Below, one piece after another: positions 1 through 5,895 of a stretch of DNA of 6,625 bases (the stretch's first letter is position 1; each line of letters starts with the position of its first letter). The position numbers and the translations under genes were made by a program. A model generated the notes under the pieces. The model worked only from the letters and a program-made list of their open reading frames with translations. It was not told where the DNA came from and ran no database searches. This stretch comes from JALSIF01 sp026981635 [NCBI: bacterium] (lineage in GTDB: Bacteria > 4484-113 > JALSIF01): positions 1 through 6,625 of the forward strand of contig JALSIF010000011.1 in the NCBI GenBank assembly GCA_026981635.1, read 5' to 3'.

Positions 1-290
1 GTAGGGGAGAAGCTCTCCGCGCGCACCCCCTGGGCCCTGAGGGCGGCCACCATCAGGCGCACGCTGCGCTCCTCGCCAGAGAGAACCACCTCATAGCTGG
101 CTGGAACAGGGACCTCGCCCCCCACCTCCTCCAGCGCCCGGATCAGCCGGTCGGTCTCGTCGCCCATGGCCGAGACCACCACCGCCACCTGATCCCCCCG
201 GGCGATGCGCTCGGCGATGGCCCGAGCCGCCCGGGCGATGAGCTCCGGGGTGGCGATGGAGGTGCCCCCAAACTTGATCACCCTGCGCAC
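1..290 (-). CDS. lysC: Aspartokinase, N-terminal part (cut by left edge)
   Basis: Aspartate kinase phosphorylates L-aspartate with ATP, the first step toward lysine, threonine, methionine and diaminopimelate. About 96 codons are present. The protein opens with VIKFGGTSI (residues 4-12), the family's N-terminal nucleotide/substrate signature (K-F-G-G-T-S). VVVSAMGDETDRLI follows at residues 37-50, matching the family's VSAMG..TD.L block, and SGEERS (71-76) fits the conserved S-x-G-E region. The rest of the catalytic domain and the C-terminal ACT regulatory domains lie beyond the window. I chose the GTG at 290 because it puts three residues before the VIKFGG strand, as usual in the family, and because a perfect TATAAT lies just upstream with no ribosome binding site. 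The gene is divergent from murG. Family assignment is firm. Which aspartokinase isozyme it is, and so the symbol, cannot be decided from this fragment. Confidence 0.9.
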   Translation of the reverse strand, partial: MRRVIKFGGTSIATPELIARAARAIAERIARGDQVAVVVSAMGDETDRLIRALEEVGGEVPVPASYEVVLSGEERSVRLMVAALRAQGVRAESFSP

Positions 291-299
291 GCTGGCCCG

Positions 300-305
300 A
301 TTATA
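300..305 (-). promoter_or_regulatory. -10 box (TATAAT) of the aspartokinase gene, near-leaderless
   Basis: Read on the minus strand, a consensus TATAAT spans 305 to 300, followed by nine bases and then the GTG at 290. With a normal -10 to start-site distance, the transcript would begin within about three bases of the start codon, leaving no room for a Shine-Dalgarno sequence. I find no good TTGACA-like -35 hexamer at 16-18 bp spacing. This is an inference from sequence position only. Confidence 0.6.
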
Positions 306-342
306 GGCAGCACCCACGCCGCAGACCTTGGCCGGTCGCCCC

Positions 343-348
343 TACAAT
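343..348 (+). promoter_or_regulatory. -10 box (TACAAT) of murG, leaderless
   Basis: TACAAT at 343-348 is followed by seven bases and then the GTG at 356, so transcription would begin at or next to the start codon. The seven bases (CCCTCCG) contain no Shine-Dalgarno match. Together with the TATAAT on the other strand it makes the 65-bp gap between the aspartokinase and murG a compact divergent promoter region. No convincing -35 is visible. The promoter supports 356 as the true murG start rather than the in-frame GTG at 389. Confidence 0.55.
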
Positions 349-355
349 CCCTCCG

Positions 356-1468
356 GTGGCAGCAAGCTCAGGCCCAGCTGGGGAGAGGGTGCGCCTGGCG
401 GTGGCCGGGGGTGCTACCGGCGGCCACACCTTCCCCGCCCTGGCCACGATCAGGGCACTTAGAGACCTCACCGGGGGCAGACTTGCGATCCTCTGGCTGG
501 GCTCAGACCGCTTGGACCGGAAGGTGGCCGAGGAGGAGGGGTTTTTGCATGTGGCGCTTGACTTCTACTTCCAGCGCTGGCGGCCAACCCCTAGCAACCT
601 CCCCGCCATCCTGCGCTTCCTCGGCCAGCTCATCACCCGGCGCCCCTTCCGCCAGGCCGCCGAGGCACTCACCCGCTTTCGGCCCCAGCTTATCCTTTCC
701 ACCGGCGGCTATGTGGCCCTGCCCACCCTGGTGGTGGCCCGAAGGCTGGGCGTCCCCATCCTCCAGCTTGAGCCCAATGCCCTGCCCGGCACGGTAACCA
801 GCCTGTTTGCCCGGCGGGCAGAGCTTACCGTTATTCCTCCCGGTGCGAGGCCGCCCGCCAGGCGGGTCTTTGAGCTTGGGGTGCCGGCCCTGCTCCCCTC
901 CAAGGAGGAGGCGGAGCAGAGCTTTCGCCGCTACTCTCCCTCTGGAAGGCCGCTCATCCTCTTTACTGGCGGAAGCCAGGGAAGCAGGCAGATCAACCGG
1001 TTGGCCGAGAAGCTGGTCCCGGAGCTGGCCGGAAAGTTCTCCATCGTTATCCAGCACGGCAGACAGGAGATCTCGGCGGGTCTGGCTGAGCTTGACGGAG
1101 TAACCCTTATTCCCTTTGAAAAAAACCTCTCTGCCCTCCTTGCCGCCTCTTCGCTGGTTATCTCCCGGGCCGGTGCGGCCACCCTCGCCCTGATTGAGGA
1201 GCTTAGGCTTCCCGCCCTGCTCCTTCCCCTGGGAGGAAGAGGAGGACACCAGTACCACAACGCTGCTCGCCTATTGCGGCTGGGCCACCCGGTGAGGATC
1301 GCAGCGGGTCCCGAGGAGGGAGAGGAAATCCTCGTCTGGATCGACTCCCACCTGCTTGCCTCCCCCGCCTACCAGCTTATGGAGCTTTCCGGCGGCCCCA
1401 ACCGGCCAGCCAGACAGCTCGCAGAGCTGATTCTTGACCTTGCGGGCAGCTCATCCCAAGCCGGTTAG
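356..1468 (+). CDS. murG: MurG-type lipid II synthase (UDP-GlcNAc transferase), divergent
   Basis: MurG transfers GlcNAc from UDP-GlcNAc to lipid I at the inner face of the membrane, giving lipid II for peptidoglycan. The 370-residue product has the usual length and the two-lobed GT-B layout. The N-lobe glycine loop GGATGGH is at 18-24, STGGYVALPT at 115-124 and LEPNALPG at 138-145. The C-lobe has GGSQGS at 205-210, SRAGAATL at 270-277 and the HQYHNA block at 298-303. Two motifs depart from the norm. The usual HEQN is LEPN here, and by hand alignment the glutamate that holds the UDP ribose in E. coli MurG (E269) is Leu279. The GTG start at 356 is chosen because TACAAT ends seven bases upstream; it adds about ten residues before the first strand. 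The gene lies 15 bp before the amidase and not in a visible division/cell-wall cluster. It is a MurG homologue with confidence; that it is the cell's main MurG is inferred. Confidence 0.88.
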   Translation: MAASSGPAGERVRLAVAGGATGGHTFPALATIRALRDLTGGRLAILWLGSDRLDRKVAEEEGFLHVALDFYFQRWRPTPSNLPAILRFLGQLITRRPFRQAAEALTRFRPQLILSTGGYVALPTLVVARRLGVPILQLEPNALPGTVTSLFARRAELTVIPPGARPPARRVFELGVPALLPSKEEAEQSFRRYSPSGRPLILFTGGSQGSRQINRLAEKLVPELAGKFSIVIQHGRQEISAGLAELDGVTLIPFEKNLSALLAASSLVISRAGAATLALIEELRLPALLLPLGGRGGHQYHNAARLLRLGHPVRIAAGPEEGEEILVWIDSHLLASPAYQLMELSGGPNRPARQLAELILDLAGSSSQAG

Positions 1469-1470
1469 GG

Positions 1471-1476
1471 TAAACT
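1471..1476 (+). promoter_or_regulatory. -10-like box (TAAACT) of the amidase gene, leaderless
   Basis: The 15-bp gap between the murG stop codon (1466-1468) and the amidase GTG (1484) contains TAAACT, which fits TANNNT, ending seven bases before the start. The intervening CAACAGC has no Shine-Dalgarno character. A TTGACC exists at 1434-1439 but is 31 bp away, too far to be a normal -35. The amidase may therefore be transcribed separately despite the operon-like spacing. Confidence 0.45.
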
Positions 1477-1483
1477 CAACAGC

Positions 1484-3112
1484 GTGGTCCTGGGCAGGCG
1501 GCAGCTAGGACTTCTACTTTCCTGCACCCTCACGGCCCTTTTGGTGGTGGGTCTGGCCGCTAGCCAGGCCGGGGCATCGGTGGGGGTGGTGGTGGGCGGT
1601 GAGCTGATCCAGTTTGCCGCCCCACCCATCGTGCGCTCGCCGAGCGGCGACTTGCTCATCTCCCGTGCCCTCATTGAGCGCATTTGGGAGCCAGTGGAGG
1701 GCCAGCCCGAGGCGGGCCGGCTGGGCGACCGCCTCTACCGCTTCTTGCCCCAGGGGGACCTTTCCCGAGGGGGGAGGAGCATCGCCCGCCGCCAGCGCCT
1801 GGCAGCCCTCCCCAAAACCGACTTCTACTCGGCAGCCAGCCTCAGGGTGGAGGGGCTGGACATCTTCTTTGACCCACGCCTTGCGGGCTACCGGGTGGTG
1901 GGAACCCTGAGAAGGATCACCCTTGGGGAAGACGGTAGCGTCACCCTGGTGGCGGTGGGTCCCCTGGCCATGCGAAAGATCCCCTCCACCAGCGCCCGAA
2001 AGCTGACCATTGAGCTTCCCGGAATTAGGCCAGCCCCCGAGCTGTTTACCCCCCCGCGCACCGCCTCCGGCATCGCCCTCAGTCTCAGCTACCGGGCGGA
2101 GGACTACACCACCGTGCTCACCTTTGACCTCCCCGCCGACCGCAACGTCCACTTCCTGCGCTCCTCGGGGGGACGGGTGGCAGCCATTGACCTCAGCGAA
2201 CACCTGGAGCTGGCCGGAGTTGAGGCGAGCTACGCGGGCAGCGCCATCTTTACCCTCATCCTGGGCAGCAACCCCGACTACCGGGTCTTTCGCCTCACCG
2301 ATCCGCCCCGGCTGGTGTTTGACTTTCCCGGCGTGCGCATCGCCGGCCCCACCCGCCGGGAGAGACTCTCCCTGGAGAGCGTGCGCGAGGTGAGGGTGGG
2401 GCAGTTTCAGGAGGATCCCCCCATCGCCCGGCTGGTCTTTGAGACCGCCTACCCCCTGCGCTACCGGGTGATCAAGAACTCGGGCGGGGTGTTTAGGGTC
2501 CAGCTCATTGACCCGGCCAAGGCGCGAAGCGAGGGGCTCATCGTGCTTGATGCGGGCCACGGGGGAACCGACACCGGCGCCATCGGCACCCGGGGAACCG
2601 AGGAGAAGGAGATCAACCTGGCCATCGCCCGGCTCACCCAGAAGGACCTGGAGGAGATGGGCTACCAGGTGGTCCAGACCAGGGAGGGGGACTACTTCCT
2701 CAGCCTGCAGGAGAGGGCCGAGCTGGCCAACAAGCTTGCCCCGGTGGCCTTCGTTTCCATCCACTCAAACTCCATCCCCAACCCCGAGACCCAGGGGATC
2801 ATGACCTTCCACCACCCCACGGCAGGGGAGGCCAGGAAGCTTGCCCGCTACATCCAAAGCTCCCTCATTGAGGTGACCAGGGCGGTGGACAAGGGAGTGC
2901 GGACGGCCGACTTCTATGTGCTCAGGGAGACCCTGGTGCCTGCCGTCCTGGTGGAGACCGGCTTTCTCACCAACCCGGAGGAGGAGAGCCGGCTGAGGGA
3001 CCCCAGCTACCAGGCCCTCATCGCCCAGGGCATCGCCCGCGGCATCGCCGCCTGGCTGAGGGAGGTGGAGTTTGAGGACGCCCCCCTGCTGGAGACCCTA
3101 TCCCTCCCCTGA
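1484..3112 (+). CDS. Secreted N-acetylmuramoyl-L-alanine amidase (Amidase_3 with AMIN-like domain)
   Basis: This zinc enzyme cuts the bond between N-acetylmuramic acid and L-alanine in peptidoglycan, acting outside the cytoplasmic membrane in cell separation and wall turnover. The 542-residue product begins with a signal peptide: RR at 5-6, a hydrophobic stretch about 8-25, and a likely cleavage after SQAGA (27-31). A region at about 34-70 (VVVGGELIQF onward) resembles the copper-amine-oxidase-like N-terminal repeat. Beta-rich sequence follows to about 240, then an AMIN-like wall-binding domain at about 246-340. The catalytic domain runs from 351 to about 527: LDAGHGG (355-361, zinc ligand H359), EKE (374-376, ligand E374), SIHSNS (425-430, ligand H427) and VETGFLTN (490-497, catalytic E491). 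All expected active-site residues are present. It follows murG by 15 bp, which fits a cell-wall pairing. The GTG start is supported by TAAACT just upstream. The exact role among AmiA/B/C- or CwlD-like enzymes cannot be set from sequence. Confidence 0.93.
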   Translation: MVLGRRQLGLLLSCTLTALLVVGLAASQAGASVGVVVGGELIQFAAPPIVRSPSGDLLISRALIERIWEPVEGQPEAGRLGDRLYRFLPQGDLSRGGRSIARRQRLAALPKTDFYSAASLRVEGLDIFFDPRLAGYRVVGTLRRITLGEDGSVTLVAVGPLAMRKIPSTSARKLTIELPGIRPAPELFTPPRTASGIALSLSYRAEDYTTVLTFDLPADRNVHFLRSSGGRVAAIDLSEHLELAGVEASYAGSAIFTLILGSNPDYRVFRLTDPPRLVFDFPGVRIAGPTRRERLSLESVREVRVGQFQEDPPIARLVFETAYPLRYRVIKNSGGVFRVQLIDPAKARSEGLIVLDAGHGGTDTGAIGTRGTEEKEINLAIARLTQKDLEEMGYQVVQTREGDYFLSLQERAELANKLAPVAFVSIHSNSIPNPETQGIMTFHHPTAGEARKLARYIQSSLIEVTRAVDKGVRTADFYVLRETLVPAVLVETGFLTNPEEESRLRDPSYQALIAQGIARGIAAWLREVEFEDAPLLETLSLP

Positions 3113-3117
3113 CCCAA

Positions 3118-3123
3118 TAGAAT
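3118..3123 (+). promoter_or_regulatory. -10 box (TAGAAT) of the glycosylase gene, leaderless
   Basis: TAGAAT lies in the 18-bp gap after the amidase stop (TGA, 3110-3112) and ends seven bases before the ATG at 3131. The spacer TGCCCCC cannot pair with the 16S rRNA tail as a Shine-Dalgarno. The same hexamer at nearly the same distance precedes the next gene. Confidence 0.55.
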
Positions 3124-3130
3124 TGCCCCC

Positions 3131-3784
3131 ATGGACCTGGACCGCTTCGTAGATAAGTACCGCCAGCTCAGGGTGGTGGAGGCGGCACGTTTTCTGGTTG
3201 GCCACTGTCTGGTCAGAGACCACCCTGAGCTGGGTGAGGTCCGGGCCCTGATTACCGAAGCGGAGGCCTACCGAGAGGACGATCCGGCCAGCCACTCCTA
3301 CCACGGCCGCACCGCTCGCACCTGGCCCATGTTTGAGCGCCCCGGCATCCTCTATGTCTACCTCTCCTACGGGGTCCACCACTGCATGAACGTAAGCGCC
3401 GAGGAGGAGGGTAGGGGAGCGGCGGTGCTCATCCGGCGGCTGGTGGGACTCCCACCCCATCAGCACCTGCGCATGCTGGGGCCGGGGCTAATCTGTCGCG
3501 CCCTGGCCATTGACCGCTCCATGAACGGGCTTGACCTTTTCGATCCCGCCTCCCCCCTGAGACTCATGCCTAACCCGGAGCGGGAGAAGTTGGCCCCCTA
3601 CATTCAGGTGGGTGAGCGGATCGGGATCAAGGTGGCGGTGGAGAAGCCCTGGCGCTTCTACATAAACCGGGAGCTGGAAAAGGCGCTTCTTACCGGTGGC
3701 CGGCAGGCCGACCTATCACTGCTAGAATCGGCCCGTGGGCAAGCTGGAGAAGCTCAAGGCCAAGGTAGCCAGTCTGGGGCTTAA
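3131..3784 (+). CDS. mpg: DNA-3-methyladenine glycosylase, AAG/MPG type
   Basis: This monofunctional glycosylase removes alkylated and deaminated purines (3-methyladenine, hypoxanthine) from DNA, starting base excision repair. The 217-residue protein carries the whole family core. ITEAEAYRED (41-50) contains the presumed catalytic glutamate, E45, aligned to human E125, and Y47. H55 in DPASHSYHGRT follows. MFERPGILYVYLSYG (67-81) supplies Tyr77 and Tyr80, corresponding to the base-stacking and intercalating tyrosines Y159 and Y162 of human AAG. NV (87-88) comes after HHC, and GPGL (117-120) and PWRFYI (173-178) close the fold. The last 16 codons, a Gly/Gln/Ser/Ala-rich tail, overlap the start of ridA in another frame and go beyond the normal end of the family, so they are probably a non-conserved extension. 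The ATG start agrees with TAGAAT seven bases upstream. It sits between cell-wall and RidA genes, with no other repair gene in view. Confidence 0.93.
   Translation: MDLDRFVDKYRQLRVVEAARFLVGHCLVRDHPELGEVRALITEAEAYREDDPASHSYHGRTARTWPMFERPGILYVYLSYGVHHCMNVSAEEEGRGAAVLIRRLVGLPPHQHLRMLGPGLICRALAIDRSMNGLDLFDPASPLRLMPNPEREKLAPYIQVGERIGIKVAVEKPWRFYINRELEKALLTGGRQADLSLLESARGQAGEAQGQGSQSGA
3723..3728 (+). promoter_or_regulatory. -10 box (TAGAAT) of ridA, inside the glycosylase gene
   Basis: TAGAAT at 3723-3728 ends six bases before the GTG at 3735. It lies within the glycosylase coding region, where it encodes Leu-Glu-Ser at residues 198-200. The spacer CGGCCC is not a Shine-Dalgarno. If real, it lets ridA be transcribed on its own as a leaderless message from within the upstream gene. 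Confidence 0.5.
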
Positions 3785-4211
3785 GTGGCCCCCTCCCCCA
3801 AGGCCGGTGGCCAAGTACGTGACCGCCCGCCACCTCTCGGGCTTGGTCTCGGTCTCCGGTATGGTTCCCATGGTGGATGGAAAGCCCCTCTACACCGGCA
3901 AGGTGGGGCGCGAGGTGACCCTGGAGCAGGCCCAGGAGTGCGCCCGCCAGTGCGTGCTCAACGCCCTCGCCGCCCTGGAGGAGATCCTCCAGCAGGACTT
4001 TGAGGGCCTGATCGGGGCAGTAAAGCTTCGCTGCTACGTAAACGCCACCGATGACTTTACCGACCACTCCAAGGTGGCCGACGGGGCAAGCGAGCTGCTC
4101 GCCGCCCTGCTTGGCTCAAGCGGTCTCCACGCCCGGGTGGCAGTAGGTTGCAGCTCCCTTCCCCTAAACGTTCCGGTGGAGGTGGAGTTTGAGTTCCAGG
4201 TCCAGGTCTAG
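3735..4211 (+). CDS. RidA/YjgF/UK114 family protein
   Basis: RidA-family proteins form trimers. The best-known members hydrolyse reactive enamine/imine intermediates released by PLP enzymes, while many paralogues have other or unknown roles. The 158-residue product is longer than the classic 125-130 residue RidA and matches the longer subfamily. It has an N-terminal LGLKWPPPPRPVAKYV segment (14-29), then VSVSGMVPMVDGKPLYTGKVG (38-58), an AQECARQCVLNALAALEEIL helix (66-85), and HARVAVGCSSLPLNVPVEVEFE (132-153). Arg134 sits where RidA keeps its substrate-carboxylate arginine. The GTG at 3735 is preferred because of TAGAAT just upstream and because it gives the full-length N-terminus. It overlaps the glycosylase gene by 50 nt. 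Its stop codon TAG (4209-4211) shares three bases with the stop of the convergent cheR-like gene. Family assignment is strong, but true enamine deaminase activity is only possible. Confidence 0.88.
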   Translation: MGKLEKLKAKVASLGLKWPPPPRPVAKYVTARHLSGLVSVSGMVPMVDGKPLYTGKVGREVTLEQAQECARQCVLNALAALEEILQQDFEGLIGAVKLRCYVNATDDFTDHSKVADGASELLAALLGSSGLHARVAVGCSSLPLNVPVEVEFEFQVQV

Positions 4212-5065
4212 GGGAGAGCCTCACCGCAGTTGAAGACTCCCCTGACTTCTCCAATCTCCTCAGCTTCAAGGCTATCAAGGTAGCCTGCCTCCTGGGGGGC
4301 GACAATTAAATATCCCCCCAGCATAACCATCCCACACAGCCTCTCCGCCCACTCCCTGGCCCTCTCCCCCCTCAGGTAGTAGAGCCAGTTTCTGGCCATG
4401 ACTAGGTGAAACCGCTGATCCATGGGAGGCTCAGCCAGGAACTCAACAGACCTTTTTAGATCGACACTTACGATTAAATAGCTTTTATCAATTTTAATAT
4501 ATTTATTATAAATATTATCAATCTCATTTATCTTAATCCTTTCATACCTTCCTTCCTGGGCCGATTTTCTGAGGCTCTCAATGGGCTCGTAGGCATAAAT
4601 CTTGTAGCTCCCCCAAGCAAGCACATCAGCCGCCACCATGGCCAGTGACCAGACCTCCTCGCCGGTTGATGAGCCCATGGAAAGAAGCCTAAGTTCCCTA
4701 AACCTTTCCGCCAGCTTGGTCAAACCTTGCTTCCTTAGCCACTCAAACTGCTCCGGGTGGCGGAAGAAGCCGGTCGTGCCGACCAAGAGGATCTCAACCA
4801 GCTTTGACACCGCGTCTTCAATCCGCTGTCGTCTACTTCCCGAAGCTTCTAATAGCCCTTTAAGAACATTCAGGGCCATACCGGCTTCAGGCCTCAGCGA
4901 TAGGCGGTGTACCAGGTAGTCAGGATCAAGGTCGCCAAGTCTGTATCCGGTGATCTCCTCGGCCAGGCGGCAGACCTGCCCAAACCTTCCCCCAAAGATG
5001 GCGTCAAGCCTCCTCTCCGCACCAGCCATGATCAACCCAAGGATAGACCTGCCCAAGATCGCCAA
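4208..5065 (-). CDS. CheR-type SAM-dependent methyltransferase, orphan
   Basis: CheR enzymes methylate glutamates on chemoreceptors using S-adenosylmethionine. Here no other chemotaxis gene is in view, so the target is unknown. The 285-residue product has a helical N-terminal part (about 18-95), then TTGFFRHPEQFEWL (97-110), matching the family's T.FFR...F..L. The SAM-binding signature MGSSTGEEVWSLAM is at 130-143, and YEPIESLRKSAQEGRY (159-174) takes the place of the usual D-x-s...L..A..G.Y, with Glu160 for Asp. VDLKRSVEFL (201-210) and FHLVMARNWLYYL (219-231), equivalent to FDLI.CRN.LIYF, follow. The beta subdomain is short and is encoded by a very AT-rich tract. The start is uncertain: TTG at 5065 is the longest. 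TTG 5056 has GGGAG about ten bases upstream, and ATG 5029 still keeps the conserved domain. It lies 53 bp after comF and may have its own promoter. The lower GC suggests later acquisition. Confidence 0.82.
   Translation of the reverse strand: MAILGRSILGLIMAGAERRLDAIFGGRFGQVCRLAEEITGYRLGDLDPDYLVHRLSLRPEAGMALNVLKGLLEASGSRRQRIEDAVSKLVEILLVGTTGFFRHPEQFEWLRKQGLTKLAERFRELRLLSMGSSTGEEVWSLAMVAADVLAWGSYKIYAYEPIESLRKSAQEGRYERIKINEIDNIYNKYIKIDKSYLIVSVDLKRSVEFLAEPPMDQRFHLVMARNWLYYLRGERAREWAERLCGMVMLGGYLIVAPQEAGYLDSLEAEEIGEVRGVFNCGEALP
4471..4540. other. AT-rich tract inside the cheR-like gene
   Basis: Of these 70 bases, 59 are A or T by hand count, in a window that is otherwise strongly GC-rich. On the coding (minus) strand it encodes residues 176-198, rich in Ile, Asn, Lys, Tyr and Asp. 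18 of its 23 codons also end in A or T, so the bias is not only due to amino-acid choice. It falls on the small beta subdomain of the CheR fold. Confidence 0.85.
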
Positions 5066-5118
5066 TCTCCCAACTTCGCATAATGAATATTATGTTACAT
5101 ATAGTTAGTTGCTCGCCA
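5066..5118 (-). promoter_or_regulatory. AT-rich probable promoter region of the cheR-like gene
   Basis: The 53 bases between the comF stop and the cheR-like TTG are AT-rich. Read on the minus strand they contain several overlapping -10-like hexamers, for example CATAAT (5094-5089) and TAATAT (5092-5087). A GGGAG element at 5071-5067 could serve as a ribosome binding site for the TTG at 5056. No single promoter can be fixed, and no terminator hairpin for comF is evident here. Confidence 0.4.
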
Positions 5119-5895
5119 CTAGCCGAACCTGGGGTCGGTGGTAAAGAGGCTGAAGGCGAAGACCTGCCCTACCCCGGACTTTTTGAGCACCTTTGCCAGC
5201 TCCTGCACGGTTGCACCGGTGGTGATGAGGTCGTCAACCACAAGAACGTTCCTTCCCCTGACCCTTTCTGCCAGCCGCCGGTTTACCCTGAAGGCCCCCC
5301 TAACGTTTTGCTCCCGCTGTCGGCGTGATAGGCCGCTCTGGCTGGGGGTGTTCCTGGCCTTCTCCACCAACCGGGAAAGGAGAGAGATCCCGCTAAGCCT
5401 AGCCAGCGTGGAGGCGACAACCTCGGCCTGGTTAGCCCCTCGCATGAAGTAGCGCCCCATGCTCAGGGGGACCGATACCAGAAAATCAAGCTCAAGGGGA
5501 TCTATTCCCAGCAGGAAAGCGGGGTTTTCTCTCCCCCCGTAGCGCCCCCAGGCAAGCTCCACAAGTTCGGCAAGGAGCCTAGCCCGGCCGCCAAACTTTG
5601 CCCCGTGGAGGATCTCCCTGGCCGCCTCGGTGTAGGCAAAGAGGCTCCTTACACCAGAAAGGTTGGCATATCCCCTGCCCGCGCAGTTACCGCAACCGCC
5701 CTCCCACCCTGCCAACTGGCTTACCAGGGGTTTGCCGCAGCGGCGACACCAGCGAAGGATGAGATGGAGCCGGCTAGCGAAACAACTCTCACAGATGCCC
5801 GCCGGAGCCAATCGCTGACAGACCGCACAGTGGGCGGGGATGACGGTGCGAACAAGATGGTAAAGGGAGCGCAGGGAAAGCCTTTCTCCGCTCAT
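5119..5895 (-). CDS. comF: ComF family protein (double zinc finger plus phosphoribosyltransferase fold)
   Basis: ComF proteins are needed for handling internalised single-stranded DNA in natural transformation in several bacteria; their biochemical activity is not settled. The 258-residue product shows the family layout. The N-terminus has eight cysteines in four C-x2-C pairs: C23/C26, C35/C38, C50/C53 and C68/C71, a probable double zinc site. Then come FAYTEAAREILHGAKFGGRARLLAEL (86-111) and MRGANQAE (151-158), followed by ARNTPSQSGLSRRQREQNVRGAF (180-202). The PRPP-binding-type loop is VLVVDDLITTGAT (217-229). All hallmark blocks are intact. The ATG at 5895 overlaps the rfaE2 stop in an ATGA, pointing to translational coupling. 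The pairing with heptose genes is probably positional, since comF often stands alone in operons with unrelated genes. Without other com genes in view, competence is only a possibility. Confidence 0.93.
   Translation of the reverse strand: MSGERLSLRSLYHLVRTVIPAHCAVCQRLAPAGICESCFASRLHLILRWCRRCGKPLVSQLAGWEGGCGNCAGRGYANLSGVRSLFAYTEAAREILHGAKFGGRARLLAELVELAWGRYGGRENPAFLLGIDPLELDFLVSVPLSMGRYFMRGANQAEVVASTLARLSGISLLSRLVEKARNTPSQSGLSRRQREQNVRGAFRVNRRLAERVRGRNVLVVDDLITTGATVQELAKVLKKSGVGQVFAFSLFTTDPRFG

Noticed and set aside
503-1258. Minus-strand open frame of about 251 codons opposite murG
   Set aside because: It is a low-complexity Gly/Arg/Lys-rich shadow of the murG reading frame with no recognizable domain or start signals.
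1434-1439. TTGACC as a -35 element for the amidase promoter
   Set aside because: It is 31 bp from the TAAACT box, well outside the normal 16-18 bp spacing.
1514-2764. Long open frame of about 416 codons on the minus strand opposite the amidase
   Set aside because: It is fully antisense to an amidase with all catalytic motifs, its composition is typical of a GC-rich shadow frame (Gly, Gln and His rich), and no family motif is seen.
3723-3784. mpg and ridA as a fused or frameshifted single gene
   Set aside because: Both proteins are complete for their families on their own, and ridA has its own start and upstream box.
4471-4540. AT-rich tract as a replication origin or DNA-unwinding element
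   Set aside because: It lies inside an intact coding frame, and there are no DnaA-box clusters or repeats around it.
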